In this document: one piece after another, positions 13,461 to 27,178 of the stretch
How positions within the stretch are numbered: the first letter of the stretch is position 1
Layout: the number at the start of each line of letters is the position of its first letter
Source: Gorsachius magnificus
Lineage: Eukaryota; Chordata; Aves; Pelecaniformes; Ardeidae
Direction of reading: 5' to 3'
Assembly (NCBI GenBank): GCA_034008185.1
Contig: CM067087.1
Location: forward strand, 44,224,590 to 44,288,589
DNA: 64,000 bases
The notes under the pieces: generated by a model
What the model saw: only the letters and a program-made list of their open reading frames with translations
Told to the model about the DNA's origin: nothing
Databases searched by the model: none
Made by a program: the position numbers and the translations under genes

Positions 13461-16400
13461 CGTTGCAGTGGAAGCAAGGATGCTTCTGGGTTTGAGACGT
13501 TTATTTTAAAGGCTTGGAGAAAAGGAGCCGCACACTTGGTTAGATTGATCAGTTCTTTTGCTGAGCACAGGATAAAGACAGAGAAAGAGATAAAGCTAGA
13601 ATAAAAACTTACTTTGTTCTACACTTATAATAGCACTTTTGTTGTTGTCTTTTCTGCAACTAGAAGCTAAAACCGTGATTTGAGTTTCCTTTACTTGAAT
13701 GTTTGGGAGCCAATTTCCCAATAAGCCGTTCTTGTAGCGCCCAATTCCCTGTTCCTGCATCCTGCTGGCTGGAGCTCGCCCTGCTCAGACTCCTGCTGTC
13801 ACAAATTCAAATTGCTGCTATACATAGATTTTCAAGTAATAGTATAGCAGAGCTTTTAAATATCCCACGTTGCACATGGGTACCAAAGCATGCCAGCACT
13901 GAATTGGTGGAATCTGACCCATGATTACAGGTTTTACCTGGAGCAAGCATATTTATTTCTCTTTGAAATTGTTCGTTCACCTTTTATCCTGGTGAGTCTG
14001 AAAGGCGTCAGCAATGTACAGCTCTGTCTTTATCTCTGCTTTTGTTATTTATGTGTTGGACTATTGCAGTGCTCGTCATAGGAGGTGGCATCTTAAATCT
14101 CTTAAAAATACAGGTTGAGCGGAATTCGTCAGCTGCTGCCTTCGTTTCCTTGCTGTGCTCTTTTGATGCCAGTGCTGTATGTCTCTGAGCTTGTGTTTGG
14201 TCCTGAAGATGTTGGCACTAGCTGTTCCATAGGTGCCTTCAGGTTATTTACACATATATATGGGCTGTCACTCTTGAGCTATCTTGGCCTGAGAACCTCC
14301 ATAATTTTGCATGGAAGCGATTAGTTCTTACGGAGATTTATAAAAATTAATGGCTGTGAATGCTAAGCTTTTAGAGACAACCTAGCATTCCTGGGTTTTT
14401 TATATCCTTTTTCAATTCAGTTCTGATGACCTGATTTATAGGAGATAATGGGAAGCTGGAGGAAAGGCAGAACTTCTGTGTGTAAGTAATTTCTCGAGAT
14501 ACAGGAGCAAGAGAGGGAAGTTGGACATCTTGTTGGGAATAATAGAAAATACTGAGCAAGAGCCAGCCTTAGTTTGAGACCAAATGGCTGATATCTATAA
14601 TGATTTTCTTACCCAGGAACGCAGGAGGCAGCAAGCTGGAAGCCTGTCCCGGGGTCAAGGTTGTGAACTCCCCTTTCGGCACCGGGACTCGGCTCGGCTG
14701 CCAGTCAACCACCCGGCTGGTGCTCGCAATTTGTGCTTGGGATTTAGCACTCAAAGCGTAAAAGAAATCTGGTTGCCAAAAGTCCTGAAGTCTTGCTAAT
14801 AAGCGCTGCTTTGGAAATGATCTTTAAAGAATGTTTACCTGCCTGTAAAATATGTAAGGGTTTATATTGTGAAATCAAAGTTTCAAAGTTGGAAGTCTTC
14901 TGTTTGCGTGTGCCTAACCAGCGCTTGTCGGTACTTGGCAGTTAGATATACCCCAAAAAGGATGTGTTTTTAGGGCAAAAGCAAAGGCTTTTATGGATGT
15001 CACTGCAGAGTCCTGAATTCCTTCTTAAAAGGCTCTATTTTGTTGCATAAAAAGTCAAAGCAAAAAGAAATCCATCTTGGCAGAGCTCTGATGGAAGGAA
15101 AGGTGCAGCACAGCAAATGATGCTTTATGTTTTGCTCATAACCAGCGTAGCAGGCAAAGGCAAACACTTGTCTAATTTGATAAAATATCTTTAATTGCAG
15201 CAACGATGCTTGAGCTTTGGGCTGGATGCATAAGCTCTGTTTGTAATCATAGCTCTAGCCGTACTCCGCAATCATCTCCAATCATTGCCAATTAGCAGCC
15301 GTTAGTCTGTTGTTGCTTAATTCAGATGTTCTGAGATGTTCAGTTGCATTATTCATACCTTGTCTGGGAAAATGTATTTTAAAAAATGAGTACTGTTACA
15401 GGATCTCATTGTGCTGTGTTAGCCATGTCCGCCCCCCCCACTGTTTTAGTTATTCTAGCTGGAGTAGAAAGGAAAACTATGTGCATGATTTAGGTCCTAC
15501 ATTTCACTGTTAAAAAATAGTTGTTCCTGCTTGACAGAGAATTTTAGAGAGAGATAAAAGAAAAAAACCCAAAGCTGGTATTTTTTTCACATAACAGTTT
15601 GGTTTTGGAAGTCATTGTTGCCAAATGTCATTGATGCTCAGGACATTAGGAAGGAAAAGAAGGAAAAAAAAAAAAATAAAATAGGCAGCCATGTATATGG
15701 TTAGGGATGACTGCCATAACCAGTGACAGAGATCTGACAGGGACTTTTAAATGCTGGTTTTCAGAACTGAGCCCAGTCTGTAGTTGATGGAGAGCAGGAG
15801 GAGAGCTTGGGGTGGCAGAGGCCATCTCTGTGCCTGCAGCGGGGCGCTGAATGCTCGCTGCTATTGCACGAGATCAACTCCAGGCCTAATCTAACACAGC
15901 GGTGCTTGCCAGCATCTTGGGATTTAAGAGCTTGTTGTTTCACTTATTTAAACTTTGGGCCTGTTTTTCCCTCTATAGAGTTTTATTCTGACTTCAAAAG
16001 AGTTATATGTGAGCAAGTGCAAATGATTATTGAATCTGGATTTTTCCTTCAGAGGATGATTTTAATAAGGAAAAATTAATACTAGCGAAGCATGTTTAAC
16101 AAGGAGCTTTGTTTGATTATGGTTTTGCATTTAAGTTTCATGAAATAGAATTATTTTAAGTGCCCTAGGAACAAAAGAAAGCAACCCATGGCAGAGACCC
16201 ACATGTCCAGGGAACGTGGGCCACGCACGCTTTTGTCATACGGCCGATGTTCTCTGTGGATATGAACATGCTGTGGGGATAAAGAGGAATGAGTGCAGCA
16301 GTTATTTCTTTAAAAAAAAAAAAAGAAAAGAAAAAAACCCAGAGGTGATAACTTGTGAAAGCACAAGTTCTACGGCTGCCAGTGGAGGCAGTGGCAATGA

Positions 16401-18674
16401 TGGGTGTTTCTGGGAGTTCAGGCACGAAGAGTCTGTGCCAAACGCTCAGCGAAGTTTGCTCCACTAATCAGACACATGTTAATAACAGCTCAGATTTACA
16501 ATACTTCATAACAGCGCGAGAAGAAATATTCATCCTGTTATTGACTTTGTGGAGGAAGAAAACCTAATAAAGCATTAAGAGTGCTTAATCAATACACGTG
16601 TAGGACTATCAGAATGAGCGGCTTTGTTTGCTATTCAGGCAGATAATTTATGGTTAGCGCTGGAAGTGATGGATGTAATTTATGTTATAGAGATAATTAC
16701 TGTTCAAAGACGACTGTTACAAAGCTCTTGCACAAAACGAAGAAAAAGACAAATGCAGTTTCGGGGGTGCGGGCACTGTGCTCGCCAGCCTGTCCAGTGT
16801 ATCTGCTCATTACGTTATATTTACATATAAGGTTGCTCCGATGTACGTGCGTTTGTGTTAGTATGAACTGCATTGCGTCACAGCAGTGAGTGGCCTTTAA
16901 AGTTCAAATCCACTTTCTCAGGTTTCACGATTTTTTCAGACATATGGTTTTGGTTGCAGACCATCTGGGCCATAATTTTAAAAAACAGTGTCTAAACCCG
17001 TAAGTGAGTTAAGGAGCTACCTATTTACCGGATCTTGAGCTCTTTTAAAAAACTGAATCAAATTATTTAGATGTAGAAATGAGAAGTCGTCAAGTGTGCA
17101 TTATGATTTGCAGGCACTTGCCTCCTTATAAAAGCAAACTGTAATGCATTGCATATATCCTCCTTTGTTCGTGTACCAGGCACTCAGCTGCATTAAGGTA
17201 CACATATAGGTGTATTTAAGTTGCACGTTATAAGCTATATTTAGGCTTTGAGTCTAACCATGATGAGGGTTTTGTACCTGAAAGCATTTGAGTTATGTTT
17301 TCTGAGTTAGGAATTTACATGTCTAAATTGCTATTAAAGTCAATATAAGTTGCCAGTGCCTGTTAAAGAGAGTAATCAAAACTCTTTCTTGGATAAAGAT
17401 ATTTAGATTCCTGAAATCAGACCATCTTCATCGTAGCCTTCAGGAGAAATTCCCAACGGGGAAGAAGCGTTATTAGTGAAATGCTGTCTTAAATAAGATG
17501 TCTTAAATAATGTCCTAAATAAGTATGTTCTCGTTACTTTGACCCCTAATTGAAGCACGGTGTGTTAGCCTAACATTTTTAAACTAATCAAAATAACCTC
17601 CCCTCTCCGTGATGATGGGCTTTGCTCATGTGGTATTGCAAAACCAATGTGAATGATTTTACAGATTTTATTCCATTTCAGTGATTTATTACGAGTCCAG
17701 CGAGCTCCGACATGCACTGAAGTCAGCGGCTTACGGGTCAGAGCACGGGTTAGCCCCGAAGGCTGGTCACTGAGATGGCAAGTTTGCATGTGGTTGCATT
17801 AAATAAATAAAGTTGTTGCTCATATACAGCTGATAAATATAGAAACCTTGGAAAATAGGTTTTAAATACCGGGCTCGGGTGATGAGATTTTTTGGTGTTT
17901 TAAAAATGAATTTTTATGTTAATACCTATTGCATAAACTCGTTATACAGTTAAAATATGCTTAGAAATACTTTAACCTGTAGGCACTGGGTTTGCTGGTA
18001 TGTCCTGTAGATCTGAACATACAAACTCCTGCCAAAATTCAGACCTTGCAGGGTCGTTCCTGCTCAGGGCAGATGCGTTCTCCTTCAGCCAGTCTGCCCA
18101 GTCGTGTAGTCAGGGTGGGCTTCATCCCTTGCTGGTTTTTAAAGATGCTGAGTTCAGCTCCATGCAGAGGACCTGCAGGGCTGCAGCCCTCGCCAGCAGC
18201 TCAGCACCAAGAGAAGATTTCTGCCCTGATGTATTTCTGCTTTTCAGCAAGGGACTGGGTTGGGTTTTTTTTTTCCCTTCATCTGCTTGCTACATTTGGA
18301 AGCTACGAATAGTGCAGGCCACTTAGGTTAGATTTAAAATTGGAATTACCAACAAAAAACACTTTGTCCAGTGTCTACTTTTAAATAAAATTTTCGTTTA
18401 TTTGTAGGAAATCTGAAATCATCTGGACTTGCATGAAAACTTGGTGAAGGGTGGTTTCCCTGGAGCCAGGGCCGCCTCTGACTTGCGCTGCAGTGTGATA
18501 TTGTCAGGTGGGGAGCGAGTAGCATTCAACAGCAGAATTAAACAGAACTGAATGGATTGCAATCAGTCCTTCTTCATTTAGCATATAGCTCCTAGGCATA
18601 CTCAGCTGGGCAGAGGTGGTCCCTTTCATGAACAAAAGGTACGCTTCCCTACCAACCAAATATTGGATGGGATT

Positions 18675-18885
18675 TCATAGAATCATAGAATCATCTAGGT
18701 TGGAAAAGACCTTTAAGATCATCGAGTCCAACCTTTAACCTAACCCTGCCATCCCACCACTAAACCCTGTCCCTATGCACCTCATCTCTCCTTCTTTTAA
18801 ATACCTCCAGGGATGGGGACTCGACCCCTTCCCTGGGCAGCCCCTTCCAGAGCCTGACAACCCTTTCTGTGAAGAAATTCTTCTA
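18675..18885 (-). mobile_element. CR1 LINE 3'-end fragment
   Basis: It begins tcatagaatcatagaatcat, the reversed CR1 tail, followed by the familiar antisense segment (ggttggaaaagacctttaag, then the ccatcccaccactaaaccctg segment). It breaks off near gaagaaattctt. The copy is 5'-truncated and antisense to MEGF6. Its sequence resembles the copies at 34.6 and 47.0 kb, so all three probably belong to one subfamily. Confidence 0.92.
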
Positions 18886-19089
18886 TATTTCTAGAATTTT
18901 CTAGAGAAAAGAATACCTTTTTATGTAGTGTAGTCCTATAATAACACAGGACATAGGTGCGTGTCTACAATCCATGTTTTTGAATACTGGTGGATTTAAA
19001 ATACACTGTGGATTTATTTTTTCCACGTGCATGGTAGACAGGTCATCTATAAAGCTAATTTCAAGTTAATCTAGATGAGGGGGTTTTCA

Positions 19090-19108
19090 TTTTTTTTTTT
19101 TTTTTTTT
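19090..19108. repeat. T19 homopolymer
   Basis: A run of 19 T within the intron. Its length is prone to sequencing and assembly error. Confidence 0.85.
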
Positions 19109-20808
19109 GGTCCTTAAGACTTTGCGTGGCAGGATTGAAAGCTACATGGAGTCTGTCCTGTGGATAATGTTTTTGTGTCGCAACATTGGCTCTATAAATA
19201 AACGTAAAGCATTGCAGTAGCAAACATCACATTTATTTTTCTGAAGCGCCCACAGTATGTCATTACAGATGGATTGATAGTCTTGATAACGCTGAACTTT
19301 TGTCAGACCTAACCTGGCAGACTTGTTACATGTCAGAAATTTTCTGTCATTTTTCATGCTATTCAAAAGGCAAATATATTTGCAACCTTGAATGACACTG
19401 AATATGGAAAGCAGAGAGAAATTTATCATTTGACAGAATTGTTTGTGTTCTGGGGTTAGGGTTTTTTTCCCCTCTTTTTTACAGTGGCAAATCTGTAATC
19501 AGATTTTAAGATTCTGACTACTCTGTGGTTTAGGAATATAGAACAGCTGATTGCAGCTACAGGAACCGTCCTTTTACCAATGTAAAATACATTCTTTATT
19601 ACTTCGCATTCAGATCATTTATTTTATGCTGCTTGGACTGAGGCAACTTCTGACCTTTTTTACTGGGTTGTACAAAACAGCTTGGCACGGTACAGGCAGG
19701 GGAGAAGGGCTTGTGCAGGGATGGTACAACGAAGGATGCAGATGCTTAGAGAGTAAATTTTCATAAGCCTAAGGTTAAAACTAGTACAGGTTGTATCCGG
19801 TGAGGGTATGCCTTCAAATGCAAGTGCTGGGTAATAGGGATAAACCTGTATCAAAAAGTTTATATGGTGTCTTAAAACAAACTATAATTTAGTTCTGAGT
19901 TACGCTGGTTAGCTTTAAGTGAGGTATTTGTTTTAGAGAGACATGTGGATGAAAAATCAGGTTTTCTGCATATAATAGAAAAAAAACAAAAACAAACCAG
20001 TGGATTTCTGGCGAGAGAAGCGGCAAAGAAATGGATGAAAGCATTCCATCAAAGGATGAAAACAAGTATTAAGGCAGGGACAAGGAAATCCTGGACAGAG
20101 CATTAAGACAACAGGGAGCTGGAAGAAGATGAGGTTATCAGTCATAGAGCAGCAATACTTTTTCGGGGGCAAAATTCATAGGTGGACCACAGCACTTTAT
20201 GCTGAACAAGAAAGAAGATTTCTGATTGCTAATAGAAACACGCTGCAATCAGAAGGAGAAACATTCTATACATTAGTATGCAATAGCACCATACACTTGC
20301 GAAAGTATTATACCCTAGTGAAATCAAGAGGATAATGATTAGCTCCTCAGCTAGAAAGCTTTTCTTCCAATGTTTTGGTTCAAAATACAGAACCACTTAA
20401 TATTTTATGCGAGGAGCTCATGGAGCATTGTAGGTACCAAATACAATGTTGAAGAATAAAGTAGTTCTTCCCATTATTTTGTTTAAAAAATAAAAAGAGA
20501 CTTCATTAGTTTTCAATGCTGTCAGTATAAATAGAAGTCGAAGCTGTGGAGCAGGATTATTATGTGGCTTATTCCTGGTTATTACATCAAGAGATCTGCT
20601 AGGTAGAGGGAGTAAATAATTTGGAATACGCCTGTTTTGTTGAGCTCCTGCAGGATGCTCAGCGCTAGCGTGCCTTCTTCCAGCGCTTTGCGGAGTGTGG
20701 CTAAAATCTGTCGCTTGTCATATGTTCTCTCCGTCTCTTGCTGAAGAGAAGTGAACAGACGAATGTCTTATTTTGGTATGATTTGTTTTTGCATTTTGGA
20801 GCTGGAGT

Positions 20809-20821
20809 GGGGGGGGGGGGG
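20809..20821. repeat. G13 homopolymer
   Basis: A run of 13 G. Its length is probably polymorphic or imprecisely called. Confidence 0.85.
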
Positions 20822-22337
20822 AAGTGTTTTTCACTGGAAAAGTTCCTGTCTAAATCGTGTTCCCATGAAATCAGGAGAAGAGCCGTGACTTCACACGAGT
20901 TAGGATTTGGTTTGTTTTGTAGCTCTGAGATAACTGATTTTTTTTTTTATATGGCTTGCCAGTGTTTTTCAGTATCACTGAGGACAAAGCAAGTTTTGTT
21001 GTGTCGGTTATCGCACTCAATTTAGAGCCATGGAGAAACGGGGTGGGTTTAGTGAGTTTGCTGCACTTTAGTAAATGTTTGCTTGTCATGATACACTTTT
21101 CTTTTAGCTTTTTAATACTCTGAAACCTCCCAAAAAATGTCTTTTACCCTCTGGTTTTTAGCCAGGATCAGAAATGAGCTAGTAAAGTCAAGCTCAAGCT
21201 CATGGAAGAACTAACAAACCTTGGTAAGTCTTAGACTTTAACAGCTGAGGATTGCAGTTGAAAGGCTCTCATCTCTCTTGCATGAATGTGAAATTCTTTC
21301 TTTTTTCGATTTGTCTGTACAGCACTTTGTGTTTCTTTTGTCCAGAGTCTCATAAGAAGGTTTTTAAAAAGCTGCGTGTCCCCATTGGAGATGCAGAGTG
21401 CCGCTAACGTGAAGTGACTCCCTGTGATTTTTACAGTCATGATGATGCTTATCTTCTGGCTTAATCTTCCTCCTCCTCCTTTTCTTGCTCACTAGCCTGG
21501 ATGTAATCTGTGATCTCTGCCAGTGCCACAGGCCTTGCAGATGTGAGATCTGTCACCTGCGTCCTTGTGCCAGGCTTTGAGAGCGTGGCGTGTCCCCTTA
21601 GCCCTGCCTTTCCCCTCACTAACGTGCCGAGGAGGTCTGCTCTGCCTCCGAGCCGGTTCAAGACATTTGCCAACAAATTGAGAAAAAGTCACTCACAGCC
21701 TGTTAGTCCTACGCAGGTTCGTTGCCGTCCTGGTTTACCCCTGCACTGCTGGATTACGTGTGTCTGTGTGGCATTAACGCTTCAGAGTACGCGTTCCAGA
21801 ATACCCGAAATCAGTGCAACAAATACCTGCTGGTTTTCTTATATTTACTGTCCCCTTTGACAAATTTTCTAGTTTGGAAATGCTTCCTACCATCTGTTGT
21901 CTCTGATCCTGTTCAGCAGAGCAGCATTACTGGTCTGATGATTTCTATCACACTTCTTCAGAAATTCTTACGCAGGATATATAAGTACACTGGTTAAAAA
22001 ATAAAATTTCTTCACTATTGATTTTTCTCCCCTGTTGGCTAGTTTATTTACTTACTTACTTATGTGGTTCTTTAATGTTCTTCATTTATGTGTAAAGACA
22101 TAATTTTTCCTATTTAAAGTCATGGAGGCAAGCACAAGCTTGGTCAAATGAATTCGTAAGGTGTGTAGTGCACACATATCCGAAGGAAAGGATGACCTTA
22201 ATTGATTTACATCTTCCAGAGGGTTTTCATCTCTGCCATGACTTCTAGAAGCAACCTAATGCACAAATGGAAAGGACAGTATAAAGATTGTTCCTGATCT
22301 TGTTGTACTGGTGTGGGAAGCTGGTGCCTCGGCTCAA

Positions 22338-22361
22338 GCTGGAGCTGGAGCTGGAGCTGGA
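22338..22361. repeat. (GCTGGA)4 hexamer repeat
   Basis: Four perfect copies of gctgga in tandem, about 250 bp upstream of MEGF6 exon A and not within a recognised exon. Confidence 0.9.
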
Positions 22362-22613
22362 TGGACCTCGCAGCTTACCTGGCACAGGAGTGGGGAGGAA
22401 AAATCCCACCGTTGCACCACTTGGTCAAGTTGAGGGGTACAGCAATATAGCTGGGAGTCACTGCTCCTGTGGTTGCCTTCAGGGTCCTTAGCTGAACATC
22501 TCGGTAACATTATCACTTCATCCCATCAGAATCATATGCGATTGTCCTCAAATAACCAGGTAATGTGGTCAATGCCCGCTCTTTACTGACAGCCATATAC
22601 GTTCTTCCCACAG

Positions 22614-22736
22614 ATGTAAATGAGTGCACCACTGAGAACGGTGGCTGTCACGACCAGTGCTGTAATACCATCGGCAGCTACCACTGCAAATGTCCAGCTG
22701 GCCAGAAACTGGAGGAGGATGGAAAATCATGTGGAG
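22614..22736 (+). CDS. MEGF6: MEGF6 exon A: calcium-binding EGF-like domain
   Basis: This is a 123-bp exon in phase 1-1. The acceptor is ttcttcccacag (AG at 22612-22613) and the donor is gtaata from 22737. It encodes one EGF-like repeat that begins [12 protein letters not shown], the D-x-N/D-E-C opening of calcium-binding EGF modules, and contains the [10 protein letters not shown] core. Such modules are extracellular, held by three disulfides (C1-C3, C2-C4, C5-C6), and give MEGF6 its secreted rod-like form. The oddity is a seventh cysteine directly after C3 (HDQCCNT), where Val is usual, so one cysteine would lack its normal partner. As I recall human MEGF6, only one DVDEC-type repeat precedes the AINSC repeat; here there are two (A and B), so A may be extra. 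Assignment to MEGF6 rests on strand, phase and the downstream exons. Confidence 0.88.
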
Positions 22737-24159
22737 GTAATACTTTGTACTGTGTCTCGCTGCTATTAAGAAATCAGAGAAGACATTGGAAAGGAAGAGG
22801 AAATGTTGGCTTTTATCTGGAGCCAGCTGAAGAGCGTCTGCTCAGAGTTGTCAAGAGTGCAGATCTTCTCATGTCTGGATTATGAAGATGTAACTGTAAG
22901 AACACTTCAAAGGGTTAGGGTTTTGTTTTCTTTCTCTGAAAAAATGTTATCACTTAACCTGGATTGCCTGTGCCATGTTCTGATTATGGAATTTCCATCA
23001 TCAATTTAAAAACCTGAAGAAAGTGTATGTGCTTGATAACATTTTGTCTGCCTCCAAAACAAAATGGTTCTTATCAGAAAATTCACATACATTTTTGCAT
23101 TTCAATCACAATTCCACAGCTAGAGATTAACTGAATAAAAAAAAGGATTTAAAACCACATGCTACGTAAACCCATTTGTCTTCTTCCTAAGGGACATATA
23201 AGTCTAGTTAATGGATTATGGGGTAAAATTTGTTCTTATGCAAAAGCTTGACTTTGTATAGAAGCAAAACATCATATAAGCTTATGTTCGAACAGATGAT
23301 GAATTATGATCAGCCTTCTTAAAGATGCACTAGTAAACATAGAGTGGGTGTAAACAAGTCCATCTGATCTGTTGACCTACAGTTGCTACACCTTTTGCGT
23401 CATTAGATGCAAGAGGTAGAGGAGGTCAGGTGTACAGTAGCCAAGGTGTACCGTATCACAGGCCAGAGCAGCTCCTTCTTCATGGACTCTCCTCTAAAAC
23501 AAGTAATGAATGTTCACTGCCATATGATCCTGTGTGCACTGGCTGTGTGCCTGGATTGCACCCTTGATTGCATTTCGTTGCTGCAGCAAGTATATCGTTG
23601 ACATTTTTTTATTATCTCAAGATGAAAGGTGCTAGGTAGGTTTTCATGAACTGTGTTATCATCTTCTCACAAGAAACCATCTTCTCTGGCTTTTCCTTGC
23701 ATAGCCTCTCACAAATTCCTTTCTTCCAGGATTTCATTTTACCATTGTCCTTCGATTCCTTTCTTAAGGTTTGTACAAAGCAATGTATTTCTTAGCTATG
23801 GTCATATTCTTTATCCTAACTTTATAATTTATTTGGCTGCACGCCTTTTTTCACTAGAAGATTGTAGAATTATTTTCCACAGCAAGCTATCATTTGATAC
23901 CCAGCTTGACAGTGTAAATAAGCTGTAGATGATTATTTTGTTTTGATTGAAGTTTTTCATTACGGCCCTCCCTGCTTTCATTTTGGCCTTCTGAGAGCTC
24001 CAGGCAGAGCTTCTATGCATGATTCACATACATATTCCTGCTACTTCACCTCTGGTTTCTCTTTCCTCTTTTGGGGACCAGTTTGTAATGCACCCAGGAA
24101 CCAGTGTATAGGTCTGTACGCTGATGACTACTTACTGCTTCCAGATCTGCATACATTTT

Positions 24160-24183
24160 TTTCAAAAACTTAAGTTTTTGAAA
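24160..24183. repeat. 24-nt perfect palindrome
   Basis: The arms tttcaaaaactt and aagtttttgaaa are exact reverse complements with no spacer, centred on CTTAAG. It could extrude as a small cruciform or be a chance product of A/T-rich sequence. No function is implied. Confidence 0.9.
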
Positions 24184-26155
24184 GCAGGAGTCCCACTGAT
24201 TTGTAATCCTAAGTTGCTTAGCATGCGAGAGTCCTGTTTCCGTTAAAATAGTTTTGTGTTAGTGAGTTAGTTAAATTAGTGTTCCTTCTGCACAATTCAG
24301 CTATTTTTAAAATATACTTTAAATTCTAGTATTTTGACATTCTTTAAAAACTCCAACAGAGCTTAAGGTACTTGATTCTTGTATTACATATTATCTAACC
24401 AGGAATTATAGGAGAGGATATTATTAGCCATTTTGAAGCCGCTTTTTGAAATCTTCAGACAAAAATGGAAACGTACGATATACTGGAAACACTCAAGTCA
24501 TCAAACAGAAGTGAACGTAGCTGTGACACCTGAACTTCTATGGGGATAACGCCAACGAGCATATAGCTTGCAACATGCCAACTTGCAAGATGGCTTCTTC
24601 AGCCAAATTCTAGCCATCAGATGTTACGATACAAGTAACTTGCTGGTTGATTACTACGTATAGGAAAAGAGAGCTTCCAAACAAAACTCTGCGTGCTGCT
24701 GGAAGGTGCTGGTCTTCCAGGGTGCTGAATTGATGTTTTATTGATGCCCCTGCATTGCTCAAAGGGGCCGTTTTGCAGATGAGAGTAAAACAGTTTCTCA
24801 TTCAGGTTAGCCAGCGTTTTTGGAGGAATAAGGACCATAGTTGTTCTGGGTAGTTACATTCTTTCTTCCTTTAAAGCACCATCATGCTATATGTTACCCC
24901 TTGGTCTAAACTCAGGCATTAAATAGATGTGTACTGTTGGTTCTGCTCACATCGGCCGTCTTCATGGTTGGTTTTATTTCACTGGTGGCTGAAATGATCA
25001 ATTGGTGTACAGGTTGGTTTTTATAATCCAAGGTACGAATAGGGTGTATCGTTAGAAAAGTGGTACAGATTTTATTCAGTAAGTCATTATTAGTGCAAAG
25101 ATTGATCATGTTTTTCAGAAACAAAGTAGAGCATCCTTCTGACAAAAAGAAAAGATGTCAGGAAATAACCATATATTTTAAAAAAAAAAGTTTTAGCCAT
25201 TGGTAGTAGTTTGATGCTGAGGAAGGGAAAGTGGATAAAAATTTACTAATCCAACAACATAATGAAGTGTACTGCTGATCTGATCAATAATAGCTGGGGG
25301 GGCTGTGAGCAATTTTAGGAGACCCAAAGGCCTAATTTCACAGCTAGAATGAGCTGGGGATGCTCAGCATCTCTGCATTCTACGGTGTCAAAGCTGTGTG
25401 CAAGACACAAGGCTCCATGAATACGAACAAGACAACAGCACAAAATAGGCAAGAGAATCTTAAAAATACATTATTACTGTCAGCATTAACTGAATGTTCC
25501 CTTTCTTGGGTGGTTCTGTGGCTGGTTAGAACCACATGGGGAAGGGGAACAAGTAGCACAGCCTGGGACACCCCATGCTGCGGGCTCCGTGCTCCTTCCA
25601 AGGCCTGTAAGGAACTTTTCTAACTAACTGGAGGCTCTTATGGCAGGATAGATCAGAGTATATGCTACGTAAAGTCTCACTTCACTTCGTTAAGGCATCC
25701 TTCCCTCAAGAGGCAAGTTGTCGTCAGGTGAAGGCACGTGCATCTATATAGAAATGCCAGCCAGAACAGTGAACTGATTAGCCTTTCGAAACTAATTATC
25801 TATGTGTTGTACTGCAGATTTTGCTCTCCAGTGTTCATGGGCAGAACTTCAGTTTTCTTACCTGACAGAGAAATATTTTCTGCCAGATAGTGGCGTAGGC
25901 ATTACAGATTTTGACATAAAGCTCATGCTTACTTCTCGCTCTTCATGTGTCTGAGGGAAATTAATGATGAGAAGGGATTTGGATTTAAACCACTGCACGA
26001 ATAATACAATAAATTAGTATTTGACATTTATTAGTATACGACTGTCAGCCTGATTCTGTGCCCTATGCATCTGTACCGGCATTCAGTGTTTCTGGGGCAG
26101 TCTGATTAATGTCCATGGGTGGGTTTGCCCCAAAAGCCATATGGGAGAGGAAATA

Positions 26156-26170
26156 TGTGTGTGTGTGTGT
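26156..26170. repeat. (TG)n microsatellite
   Basis: About seven TG units. A short dinucleotide repeat in the A-B intron. Confidence 0.85.
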
Positions 26171-27160
26171 ACGTGCAAATCAGCGTTACCTTTGTGCAAT
26201 AGCTCCTTACTGGTTAAGCAGAGGTACCACTGACTTCTCATGTGATACCCTGCGAGACGTGCAGATATTCTCATTTTAGTGTTTGTATTCATGCAAGACA
26301 ATTCTACTCAAAAATCTCAGAAAGCAAAAATTATATTTTCCAAACTTAAACACCATTTTAAAACTCAATTATTGGCACAAGTCCGGATCTGTAAGGGACG
26401 CTGAGGCTACAGCTACAAAAGTACGCTTTCACACATGAATAAGCTCCAGAAGTCGAATAAAAAAAGGTCATGACCTTATGTTAACCTTCTTTGGTAAACT
26501 GTCATTTCTTATTTATATTACTGTGCTCTCATCTGTCAAGGCAACTGAAGGAAGTCAGAGACAAATGAAGTCCTATGATTAGCTGTTGATGAAAAGAAGC
26601 TTTTATTTTACTGATTAGAGTAATATTGCAATCACCGCAACCCCGTCCCTGGGGGTTTCAGTCAAACCTTGGAGCCCTGGCAGGTCTCCTGACCTTTGCT
26701 GGAGGAATTTTCGGAGCGGCCACCTCCAGAGCCAGTGTGTGACTTTGCAAGGCCACCGCCATTTACCCCGGTAATGTAATAGTCACCGCCGCCACCAGTT
26801 CAGCCTGATCTCCAGTCGGATGGGAACTCTCCAAACACTGTTGCCACAGAAGGTTTAATAGCTGGGCTAAAAGGAATACTGAGGGATTTGTCTAAGAGAA
26901 AGAAAGTGTTTATTAAAATGACCGCAGCATTTATTTAGTCTGCAAGGTTTGAGGTGTCAGTCCTAACTTATTCTTGTCAAATTCTGTGGGTTTTTGCCAG
27001 AGACACGTGCGAATTCTGCATTTGGACTGTTTTCCTTGCCCAACAAATCAATGCATCAGCCTTCTTCTACATCCCATGAAAAAAACCGAGGGACTTAATA
27101 CCATGCACCTCTAGCAAAATGCCAAGGAAGTTTTGGAGTTTTTTAAAGTTTTTAAAATGC

Positions 27161-27178
27161 TTTTTTTTTTTTTTTTTT
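27161..27178. repeat. Poly-T tract
   Basis: A run of about 18 T in the A-B intron, with no recognised retroposon attached. Confidence 0.8.

Larger units (their letters stand above)
1..22613 (+). other. MEGF6: MEGF6 intronic sequence upstream of exon A
   Basis: No coding exon could be supported here. Neither the EMI-domain exons nor the first non-calcium-binding EGF exon expected near the 5' end of MEGF6 was recognised, so they probably lie upstream. The stretch holds three minus-strand CR1 fragments (near 8.7, 10.7 and 18.7 kb), a 94-bp tandem duplication at 3.9 kb, homopolymer runs and a GC-rich patch near 13.2-13.45 kb. The many short open frames have no recognisable domains and look like chance. 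Part of this stretch could lie in a different intron if a small exon was missed. Confidence 0.7.

Noticed and set aside
17484..17524. Three imperfect repeats of tcttaaataa/tcctaaataa
   Set aside because: Short and degenerate, within the range expected in AT-rich sequence.
1..22613. MEGF6 5' exons (signal peptide, EMI domain, first EGF)
   Set aside because: No segment with the expected cysteine and tryptophan patterns plus splice sites was found.
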